Below are positions 55,091 through 64,000 of a stretch of DNA of 64,000 nucleotides, one piece after another. Each line of letters begins with the position of its first letter. Position 1 is the stretch's first letter. Origin of the DNA: Trichuris trichiura (taxonomy: Eukaryota > Nematoda > Enoplea > Trichinellida > Trichuridae); contig JBAJFE010000026.1 in NCBI GenBank assembly GCA_037903355.1, forward strand, positions 2,666,001-2,730,000. Direction: 5' to 3'. The notes below the pieces were generated by a model. That model saw nothing but the letters and a program-made list of their open reading frames with translations, made no database searches and was not told where the DNA came from. A program made the translations under genes and the position numbers.

Positions 55091-55853
55091 TAGGAAGGTA
55101 GCCGGTTTCGCTTTATATGAACTGTTTTCGTTTCAGAATACTCGAGGCTCACCTTACTCTGTCATCAAGGTGTCGATGACGGATTAAACTGAGGCGTAGG
55201 TTATTAGGATGGATCACTTTGCTAACGTAGTAAATGCATTTCACAGTAGAATCAAAACAACTGGTAATATGAAGCTGAAATAATCCCCTGCTACAAGGCA
55301 AGCATACGTCAGTTTCAAGACCATATGTAACTTTATATGGGTCCTGAAAAATAATGACATGACTGCCAAACAAAGTCCAGGCGATTAGTCAGGAGACCAT
55401 TTGACGAAAAACGGCCACAAAGAACGCAGTGCAAACGAACCAAGGGAAGGGCAATGCACAATCGATGAGCGCCCCTCCACTACTGGCAAAATGGCTATAG
55501 TACTGTACAACAAGGTAGTTTGTCATTGTCTGCGTCCTTGCAACGGATCTGTGAATGTTTGGCCGTGGCGGCGGGGAATATCCGTTTATGCGAATCCAAA
55601 GTTCTTGAAAGCCACTTCTTCGTTCAGTAGTCGTCAAAGGCAAACCGGTTGAGTTGACGAGGCCACGAGCATGAATCGCAGCGTGTTCTGCTGCTTTTGG
55701 GTATTCTAACTGCCATGGAAAAGTTGCCCTTTGCGTCTGCCTTGTTATTCCATGATTGCGAAGTGAATCAGCTATGCGCTTAGCGGTATTTCTCTCACTT
55801 TGGCTCTTGCGAGCATTGCTTCCACGACTAGAATAAGGAACAGTTGCTGGTTA

Positions 55854-58800
55854 TCAGTATGAGACTCCAGGACAATGGAAAAAACTTGCCAACCTTAAGC
55901 CATCCTTGCGCGTGATCACAGGTCTGACGTCATAGCCGGATTCTCTGACTAGGTCTATCACACTGTTTTTTCCCAGGAAATGACCAGCTCCAAAAGCGAA
56001 GAAAAATGACTTCCTTGGATGTTTTTGTAGGAGAAACAAAACCCGCTTTGCCATTCTGTTGTTCCTCTTTTGAATAAGCTCCTGCCGAAAATAAGCGTTA
56101 ATGTTCACTTCCTCCTCTTCATCAAAGTCGCTTTGGTTCATGGTGGCAACTTTCTCCACTAACTGAGAAACATTTGAGACCCTTAACTGTGCCATTTCAA
56201 ATGGATCGTGCTTCAGACCTACTTGAACAGTATCATACGTGAATATAGTTTCGTCCAGGCTTCCACATATGTAGTGTTTGACCAAATCATAAGTACGACG
56301 AATAATGGTAGAAACAGGTGCGTGCAGTGGTTCTGGTTTCATCAGCATCCTCTCGTTGGCGTATAAAGTTTGATTTAGCGCACGTACAACCTGTTGACTT
56401 CGAAGAGAGTTCAAGGGCTGGCATTGTTCATGCGGAGTTTCAATTGCACCGAGAGGTATTGAAGATACGAATGCCTGCTGCGCTAGATACAAGTCCAGTA
56501 CTGGGATTCCACGGTTCTCTACTGAGCGTGGATTCAAAGAGTTGAGAAGAAACATTATCCATATAGGACGCTTGCGTTCCCAATTTCCTAAATTTGGCAG
56601 CTTATAAAATTGATATTATGATTCTCTTGTGACATCTGTTTCATAGTGCGTCGTAAAAATAGCCTACATTGTCTAGTACACAGTTTATGAAACTTTTTCC
56701 AGTTGCTACCCCCTTTTCAGCAAAACTTTCACCTGCATCTACTTCCAGTTACCCCTTTTGCTCCAGTGGAAATTACCTGGCCGTCTCCCTATGTCCAAAA
56801 AAGTTCAAACAAGTGAAAACCAAAAATTTATTTGGTAAACAAGCTTCATGTAATAGTCTTATTAATTAATTCGAAAGATGAGATTTCTTTATGTGAGATC
56901 GTTGCGTCCCGATGATTCTTGCCGATTTATCTTTTTAATTCTGCGTAATTAAGTGAACGAATGGATGAATAGTTATTAGGAATAAAGAGAACAACAGCTT
57001 AAGTCAGAAGCGTATGAAATGAACTTGTCCTACGGGGAACGACTGGAAATTGCAGCACTCAATCAGTTCCGAGTCTCCGACTTGGGAATTATTAATACTT
57101 TATCCTGAAAAGTCTGGACTTAAGCTGTTACTGTGTTTTTCCTAATAACACCACCCATTCCTTGGTGAAACATTTGGCTTCGCTTAATTACTAAGGGCAG
57201 CGAGAAAAAAATGAGCAAAAACCAGGCAGCGATCTTATATAAAGAAATATGGGAAAGTTAAGAAGTATTCAGTATGCAGAGAAATTACAGAAAAACTAAG
57301 CTTTACACGTCTGGCTGAATGTTAGTAAGTTGCGGCCAAATTTTATGCACAGAATTTGTGTTCTGTTCCTCTCCGTTGCTGAAAGATCTATAACGACACC
57401 GCATCTACATTCACGCAAACAGCAAACGAATGTTCCATTTGCAATATCGATTTGTTACACCTTGGTCTTACATCCTACTAGACCTCCATTAACCCCTGGT
57501 CTACCAGAACTCTGATTCGCCATGTATCCACTAATCCCTGGAATTTTCTACGACTCCTTGATAATCAGAGATCTGCTACGATTGTCTTGTCAGGGTATCA
57601 GTTTTTCATCATGATATATACCTGCAACACTGTAGAAAAGCTGCTCCGTGTAGGCTGCATCTGGCCTGTGTCTGTCTACGGTAGTCCACCGAGGTAGCTC
57701 CTGGCGCACAAAATCCATATGTTGTTTCAGTCTGTGAAAGAGTGCAGGCGGCAAATGGTCGACCAGTTGCTCACCGTCAGGGAGGTACTGACACTGGACC
57801 AAACTTTGTACTGTCTTTGGATTATTTAAGTCAAGCTCAAGGAACACATTGTCAGCTCTGTAGAAAGCAGCTTTGGCCACTGGATTGACGTGCTCCCACA
57901 CTTCGGTGTATGGCACATGTATGGTGCCGAAAAAGTAACTGGGCGGCCGACGCCTAATACGCCAAAGGAAGCTGTTCGAGCGACCAGACTTTGTGAAGCT
58001 CTACAATAATCTTTCAGTTAAGGTGTATCAGACTGTCCAAAAATGGGCAAGGTTGTACGCAGGAAAAGGTTCACACTCCATCCATGTTTAATATCCACTT
58101 CAGGCACAACTTGGGTTTATTCGGCGCGCTATAGAATAGGCTGACATTCTATTTATCTTCAGAATAAACGGCCCGAAATTATGAAAGGAAGAAACAAGAA
58201 TAAATAAGAATGAGATCACTGAATGTTGTTTTTAACCGACGACTGATAAAGACGATAAGCTTATGAACTAAATTTATCAGTTAATAAGGGCGAAACGGCA
58301 GAGTTGATGTTCCGTTTTCAACGAAAGATTGTATCATTTTTATACTGATTTCACTTTTCACAAATTAAATGTGAATTAATTCAAAACGAATAAACCAGCA
58401 GAGAAAGGAAAAACAACATTTATCTAACATCAAGATGGCGTTTTGGAATTACCAAAAATCTTTTCTTAACGTACAAATATATGAATCTTTAAGCTGGATT
58501 CGGCCATAGCACTTGAAATAACTGGAAATAATTGCATGCAAAACTGCTCATTATTGTTGCAGATAAGTCCTGCTGGAAAATGAAAACCCTAAAGCCTAGT
58601 TTATTACTGAATAATTATGGCACACCATTTATTTAGGAAGTGTTTATCACCGACGCAAGCATAGTTGTAAAGAGCTCGCTTGTGCCAATTTCAGAGATGT
58701 CATGCAGAAATCATTTTGTCGAGGAGAACATTTTCACTTTTCAGCACAAAAAAAGAAGACAGAACAAGCGAGTTATAAAAATTCCTTGTTCAGAATCAGA

Positions 58801-59026
58801 AAAAACTAATATGCATTTTTCAAAAACGCATTGTTTATTTTAACATGTTATCGACGGCAAGCCACATCCGACTGCCAGAAATATAGTATCCATTGCTTTT
58901 AAAAGAAAAAATACCCTTATAACTTACCTTGCTTGAGCAATAAGAGGGCTTTGCACCACCAGTTGCCAATAAATTGGGTGTTTGAGACAAGATACCTGCC
59001 AGTATCATCAGCTGGAGCGGTAGCAT
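55854..59026 (-). CDS. TIKI: TIKI/TRABD2-type Wnt metalloprotease, three exons, 403 aa
   Basis: TIKI proteins are membrane-associated metalloproteases that clip the N-terminus of Wnt ligands in Wnt-producing cells. Exons: 59026-58928 (start ATG, signal peptide MLPLQLMILAGILSQ, donor AAG|GTAAGT), 58000-57622 (acceptor TTGTAG, donor GCAG|GTATAT), 56587-55854 (acceptor TTTAG, stop). Lengths 99+379+734 give exactly 404 codons. Family landmarks: NSFLWRIRRRPPSYFFGTIH with the first GxxH motif, VPYTEVWEHV, FLELDLNNPKTVQSL, VAGNWERKRPIW formed exactly across the second splice, GIPVLDLYLAQQA, YFRQELIQKRNNRM, and the second motif FAFGAGHFLGKNSVIDL. The C-terminal anchor seen in vertebrate TIKI is absent here; a weak donor near 55893 leaves room for another exon. 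Confidence 0.95.
56945..57190. repeat. Imperfect foldback in TIKI intron 2
   Basis: TAATTAAG...AATGGATGAAT..TTATTAGGA...ACAGCTTAAGTC at 56945-57003 and its inverted relative at 57118-57190 form a palindrome. CACCCATTCCTTGGTGAAACA places it near the 63291-63605 family. Confidence 0.5.
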
Positions 59027-59039
59027 GTTAGTGGCCAAG

Positions 59040-61333
59040 CTGGCTTAGGCGGAAGAAGCTCAGCCATGGCAGCATACCTTATCTACAGGTCGGCACATAC
59101 CATGACATAAGATTCAACTGTCCTGACAGTAACAGCATTCAGTGCGGTAATAAGACTGGTAAAGATTAATGGACTTGCAGATTAATGACGTTCTGCAATT
59201 TTAGCAACATAAAAAAGAGCAGTGATGCAATGAAAGCAGTAATAGCGCAATGACGCGAGTAGAAATATTGTGCATGTTGAGCTACGAGGTAACGGAAAAT
59301 CGCTACTACAAGGTTAACAACGGCAGCAGGAATGGCACAGGTTTGGTGACTGGCCAAAGACAGCACTGACCGAATGAGTAAAGCGAGCAAAGGGTCGAAA
59401 TGTGAACAGAACAACCTAGCTTGCAAAGCGCTGGCTGGCATGACAGCGAATCAGCATTAAGCAAACATTGTTGAGCCTCAGCGGGACAAAGGAGATCCCG
59501 CAGAGAAAATTGCTATTAATGCCCATGTCTGGCCAGCAGGTGCTTGGCCAACAGTCGAACACTTGTGGTAGCCCGATGAGAGGAGCAAAATTACAAGAGC
59601 CGCTGCCAGTGAAGAACGGTCACCGCTCGCTGACATGGTCGTTGGTGCGATAATCAAAGAGAGCGCATGCCATAGATTTTTCGAAATGCTGCTTGCACGT
59701 GGTTCCAAGACGCAAATATACTTAAATGGTAGAGCGGTCATACTGCAGAAATTCAACAACTATGATTGGTAAAGGAAATCTTTGCACGTCAAATAACCCA
59801 GCAAGCTCGTTACCACGGTTCCAGCTTTGCCCATTAGCAGGATTGCGATTGTATGTTTACCCAGCGATGGAATTTCAAGTTCGCCAATACTCGTTCGCTC
59901 GCTTTTGTGCTTTACCCTGCCCAAATGCTTCCCATTCTACCTTACTAACAGTCTCAAGAATCGCTTCCTACATAGCGAAATAAATGAGCTTCTCAAGGCA
60001 TTGTCTTCTGTTACTGCGTCCTTGCGCTTCCATCACAGCACTTCTCTCCCATTAATTAGTTATGTTTAATATAGTGCATCAATGGAGCGGCGACCATGAA
60101 ATGGTGGCATCATGAAATGACAGCCCTTCTGTACTACTAGTGGTGCTTTCTCGCAAATAATCGTGTAATGAAGGCAGCATATGCAAGCAGAGCTGATCTG
60201 TTACTCTTCCTATGGGTCGATCGGCCGTTCAGACAGCTGCGGCACCTTTACTTTTTCAGCCATGAATAGCAACATTTATCAATGATGACCTTTGCAAGAG
60301 TCGCACCGTCCATGTGCACCATTACCAAATCAGAACCTTGCTAACCGATAATCCACTTCTACGTGGTCAGCTTTAATCGTCTAAATTCATCAGTGGCCTA
60401 GATATAGCGTGCATTAAAACTTTCGTCATTTCTGCTCAGCTACCAAAGAAGCAGCGATTAAAATATTAATGCTTTGGTAGACTCTTGGTCACCCAGTAAA
60501 CTTCCCTTTAACCGGTATTATTAATAAGGTTAGGATGGTGCCTGTGAAAACTTCAATCATTAACTGAAGGCAGGCTTCTTCTAATGTTTCTATTCACTAT
60601 TTTTTGCTGTTTTACTTAAAACGGTTTTGGATATGGTAAAAATGCGCAAATTCAAAATTAAACTCAGATATTCTACTAACTTTTGAGACTACTAGCAGAA
60701 AACGAACAGTTTATTGGTAAGACAGCATTATACCGAATTTCCTGACTTCTCAAATTTCATCCTCTTCGTTCCAAAAGCACTGTAGTGGATTAACAAGCCA
60801 CCATTTATCTTGTACGCTAAGCATTTGATCTTTAAAAATTTACTGTGTGTTTCCACCACGGATTTACACCTGTTCATTTCTTAGCTCTCTTCATTTGGCG
60901 CAGCTCTCAGCGCAAATCACACTCCATCACGTGCACCGGTGCTACTGCGAAGAAAAATCAAAAATAGTAATCAGCAGAATAAACGGACAATTTAATAAAG
61001 AATGGTACGAAATTAAATAGTATAATAAACTCTTTCATTAAGAAAGAAAGTTCAAACCGATTGCAACTCACGGAAAATCAGTAAAAATGGAGAAAGAAAA
61101 AGTAAACCAAAATAGTTTAAGTGCTTCCAATCTTTCACCACTCTAACCTTAATGCCGACGATGATCCTGAAAAAGCTATGGAATTTGCTTGGGACTTTCG
61201 CCAAGCAAAATTTGCTTACATTGCGTTTATTGTCATTCACAACAGTTACGTAGTGATGATAATCATGGTGTCATTATCAGCATGAACAAAGCTCGCTAGC
61301 AATTCAGTCTGCTTCATGAACAGCAAAATTAAT
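59040..61333. other. Spacer upstream of TIKI, no gene recognised
   Basis: Several modest frames (59166-59441 minus, hydrophobic; 59478-59759 minus) look like chance frames. No promoter element could be named with confidence. Confidence 0.45.
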
Positions 61334-61403
61334 GAAAGTAAATTAAAACGAAATAGCTTTATCACGGAGAGAGTCCCGTTTAATGTGCGATAAAGGCTTG
61401 AAC

Positions 61404-61439
61404 TCCGGAGCTTCCGGGTCACCCGAGACCCGTCTTCAG
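61404..61439 (-). ncRNA. Hammerhead-like core, 61-kb foldback left arm
   Basis: On the minus strand: CTGAAGA, C, stem GGGTC/GACCC with a CGGGT-like loop, then GGAAGCTCCGGAG; the GAAA box has become GGAA. Confidence 0.42.
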
Positions 61440-61519
61440 CGGTCTTAAAATTATAAATATTTATTAAATAAATAATTTAAATACTTAAAATTATAAATAT
61501 ATTTATAATTTTAAGACCG

Positions 61520-61557
61520 TTGAAGACGGGTCTCAAGTGACCCGAAAGCTCCGGAGT
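61520..61557 (+). ncRNA. Hammerhead-like core, 61-kb foldback right arm
   Basis: TTGAAGA (first C changed to T), C, stem GGGTC/GACCC with loop TCAAGT, GAAA, then fully self-complementary GCTCCGGAGT. Confidence 0.45.
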
Positions 61558-61669
61558 TAAAGCCTTTATCGCACATTAAACGGGACTCTCTCCGTAATAA
61601 AGCTATTTCATTATGAAAACATACGGTCCCGTACCAAGAAACCACATCTTCGAAAGTAAATTAAAACAG

Positions 61670-63270
61670 ATAAAATGTAGTATTGGTGATAATAAAATCA
61701 AATTAGTTTAAGCAAGATGGAAAAATTAAACAATAGTTTCCATTGTCTATGGGGAAATAATCCCCTTTTGCTTGTTGTAAAAGACTTTTAACGTAGCTTC
61801 CCGGAACTTTTCCCCATCTTTAGCATCTGCGACAATGATAAAGACTGAATGTGCTTCTTCGTTGTGACTATCAATCCTACGTGGGCACAGTCAGGTGAAA
61901 ATGGTTCATTTTCTGAAGAAAGGATACTGAGCTTTAAGTAACAGGTAAGAGATTTTTCAGATTTTTAGGGCTGATCAGGAAACAAATTTGGTCAGAACGC
62001 AAATCCATACTTTTTGAATATGACAATCCAAATTTCATTGCCCAATTTCAGAAAGAGTCGAAGTTCAAAACCCCTCAAGAATTCTTTTTACTAATATGGA
62101 CACGTCTGTTTATTAGCCTTTGGGAAAGTACGCAAAATCGGCACTGCGCACTTCGGTTAATCAAGGTTTGCTCATCTTATCATTTTTGTCATGCTTTTCA
62201 AACGCCACTGTCGGACGGTCTTCTTGGTGCTAGCTTGATCTTCGATTGTTTCGAACCTTATTTCGTGGTAGGAAGCTCAAATATGCACAGCTGAACTCAT
62301 CTGAGATGTGCAATTATGATAAAAGCTCGGGCTTTTTAATAAAATTTGCCAGCAGAGCTTTCTGGTACACGCTTCTGCTTTTGATTGCTGCAAAATCAGA
62401 AAGTTACCTAAGGCGCGAAAATCGTTGTCAGTCATATTCGTCATGTTCCTCGTGCCAATTCATAGCAACTTCGGAACGTCGGAACGCCACGCTATCCGAA
62501 GCCATTAAAGACTCTCCCTAGTTCTCACCGTTTCCATATTTGTTGTGGTATTCAGAGCTGAATTGAAAACTGTAGCAACAGGAAGAACCACAACAATCAT
62601 ATCCTTTTACTAAGCGCACTGAATAGCGAACGAAAGGAAACACAACCAGCTACAGCGAACGATAGCGAAGAAGAAAAGCGAGCGCGAGCAGCTGGGCAGC
62701 GAACAGCGTGTCACACAGTTGGCAGTCGGCCAAACGCAAGTCATCCTGACACGCGTAGTTGATATGCTCATATTTGACGTGCCAGTTCACATTCCTCAAC
62801 AATATTGTAGCTTCTTCTTCAGCAGACTGTTTTGAAATGAATCCAACGATCACCTCTCTATTCAGCTTTTGGAGTCCTTGGTGTTCAGTATTGTAATGTG
62901 TTTATAGCTAAGCTTTACGCCTTCAACGTTCATTCAGCAATCCACCAGAACCTAACACGCGAAAACACGCAAATTTCTCTCTATCGTCCTTCTCGATGTG
63001 CAGGTAACTTGTAGCACTGTGTATCCACGAGCACTTGTTACAGTATCATTTCTTGAAGATGTATAGTATCATTTCTTAACCACTTGCCTATAAGCATTAT
63101 GAATGAGGCTGCCAATTGGAAAGCTGCACGTATCATCCGTGAAGAGCAGTTTTCTCGCATTTTTCTCATATGGAAATGTTTCCCAAAATACAAATAATTT
63201 CTTCCCTGTCTTTATCTTGATCTGGATCGGCACCTTTATCAAATGGGTCTGCGGTTAAGTTATATCTAGA
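61670..63270. other. Spacer with one exon-like stretch
   Basis: Minus strand 62870-62650 reads SKQSAEEEATILLRNVNWHV then EHINYACQDDLRLADCQLCD with balanced codon use, unlike its AT-rich surroundings. I do not recognise it. The rest shows no gene. Confidence 0.3.
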
Positions 63271-63290
63271 TAAGAATGCTTGAAGCTCTT

Positions 63291-63605
63291 TCGTAGTTGT
63301 TCCTCTGGTTCACGGGTTTGGCTTGTTCGATGTATCTGTAAGTAAACTTCAAAATGCCCTACCAACGAATGGATGAGCAAATTGTTAGAGAAATTACAGA
63401 ACAAATCGAATACCGTACGTTTCGGAACACGAGCAGTTCCGAAACGTACGGTATTCGATTTGTTCTGTAATTTCTCTAACAATTTGCTCATCCATTCGTT
63501 GGTAGGGCATTTTGAAGCTTATGTACAGATGCATCAAGCAGGCCAAACCCGTGAACCAGAGGAACAACTATGAAACAACCAAAGCCTGTTAAAAGACACC
63601 CAGTC
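63291..63605 (+). mobile_element. 315-bp PLE-derived foldback, second family, 13-bp target duplication
   Basis: Two 135-bp arms (63294-63428 and 63436-63570) are nearly perfect inverted copies with a 7-nt loop. They are followed by ATGAAACAACCAAAGCCTGT to 63605, which reads like a PLE ORF start (MKQPKPVKRHP against MKTHAPIQKHH). GCTTGAAGCTCTT flanks both sides (63278-63290, 63606-63618). The arms contain the CTCATCCATTCGTTGGTAGGG box seen at 5.1, 11.9 and 53.3 kb. Open frames on both strands are mirror shadows. Confidence 0.88.
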
Positions 63606-63740
63606 GCTTGAAGCTCTTAACGTATTCCACTTCAAAAATTCCAACCTTCTTCTGCTATATGACAGCAATCTTTTAAGTTTATTTTTGTCGCTGAACTCAA
63701 GTTCAGCAAAACAGAGAGTGGCACAAAGAAGCTACGCGCG

Positions 63741-64000
63741 GGCCATTTATTACTGCGCATAAGAATTGAAAACGGGGTTTCTTGAAAGCAAAACCTTACC
63801 CTTTCTAGACGCCTTAATTATTCGCTCAAGCGAAGGCCTTAAAACGAGAGTGTATAGAAAACCCACGCACACAGATCAGTACCTCAATTTTTCATCACAT
63901 CACCCACGATCAGAAGTGCGTGGTATCCTCTCCGGAATGATAGACAGAGCATTCAATTTATGCAGTCCCGAATATCTCCAACCAGAAATTAACTACATTA
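63741..64000 (+). pseudogene. PLE F fragment, runs off the window
   Basis: From about 63789 the frame reads KTLPFLDALIIRSSEGLKTR, then KPTHTDQYLNFSSHHPRSE and GILSGMIDRAFNL, matching residues 558-620 of element E closely. The RT palm upstream is missing, so it is 5'-truncated or rearranged. Whether the endonuclease remains cannot be seen. Confidence 0.88.

Larger units (their letters stand above)
61350..61651 (+). mobile_element. 302-bp PLE-derived foldback with 16-bp target duplication
   Basis: An inverted terminal repeat (61350-61460), an AT-rich spacer, a direct terminal repeat (61499-61606), then ATGAAAACATACGGTCCCGT running to 61651 as a truncated PLE ORF start. GAAAGTAAATTAAAAC flanks both sides exactly (61334-61349 and 61652-61667). 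The end sequences ACGGGACTCTCTCCGTAATAAAG and ATGAAAACA parallel those of element E. There is no RT. It must have been mobilised by another element's enzyme. Confidence 0.9.

Noticed and set aside
55149..55690. Minus-strand frames resembling a Tc1-like tail (KWSPD followed by SPG)
   Set aside because: Only a few residues fit, with a stop between them; too weak to annotate.
57470..57580. Possible Tigger-type end (ACTAATCCCTGG)
   Set aside because: A single degenerate motif without a partner.
59166..59759. Hydrophobic minus-strand frames upstream of TIKI
   Set aside because: No start or splice context and no known family; likely chance.
1..64000. CRISPR arrays, tRNA or rRNA genes, bacterial operons
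   Set aside because: None seen on either strand; gene structure is eukaryotic.

Overview
The window is animal (metazoan) nuclear DNA. Two conserved host genes, both on the minus strand, sit in a mass of transposable elements (TEs). Introns follow GT-AG rules; the short ones I could place are only about 47-58 nt, which suggests a compact-intron invertebrate such as an enoplean nematode or an arthropod. I cannot name the species. I see no tRNA, rRNA, CRISPR or bacterial-type operon.

Host genes. (1) SMG1, the PIKK-family kinase of nonsense-mediated mRNA decay, runs right to left from an N-terminal exon near 53.2 kb to at least 8.64 kb. At 8.64 kb it stops just short of the kinase catalytic core, so the last exons should lie left of the window. 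Exons cluster at 53.2-52.4, 50.9-50.8, 43.5-43.0, 20.2-19.6 and 13.5-8.6 kb, separated by TE-filled introns of up to about 23 kb. (2) A TIKI/TRABD2-type Wnt-processing metalloprotease occupies 59.03-55.85 kb; a three-exon model joins in frame to give 403 residues.

Mobile DNA. From left to right: a 4.2-kb palindromic pogo-like element (22-4232); two decayed mariners (5.3-6.2, 7.2-8.1 kb); a Penelope-like element (PLE) split by a complete Tigger with an intact 510-aa transposase (13.6-18.1 kb); a second decayed PLE (27.1-28.7); two Tigger MITEs (29.2, 29.5); a third PLE tail (30.3-30.8); a 5-kb hAT with a perfect 8-bp target duplication (31286-36332); a PLE fragment (37.4-38.0); a second, decayed Tigger in a larger inverted repeat (38.4-41.4); a pogo-like MITE (43.5); a Merlin transposon carrying a nearly pristine PLE with an 851-aa ORF (44774-47951); a third mariner (48.7-49.8); and the start of another PLE copy at the right edge.

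Most unusual pattern. Short palindromic insertions (best at 61350-61651 and 63291-63605) have the same plan as the ends of the full PLE: an inverted terminal-repeat piece, a direct terminal repeat, then about 30-40 nt that read as the start of a PLE ORF, all flanked by 12-16 bp target duplications. They look like non-autonomous, MITE-like PLE derivatives. Many PLE terminal repeats also carry a hammerhead-ribozyme-like core (CTGAAGA, a stem, then GAAA), and in one copy the stem changes on both sides.
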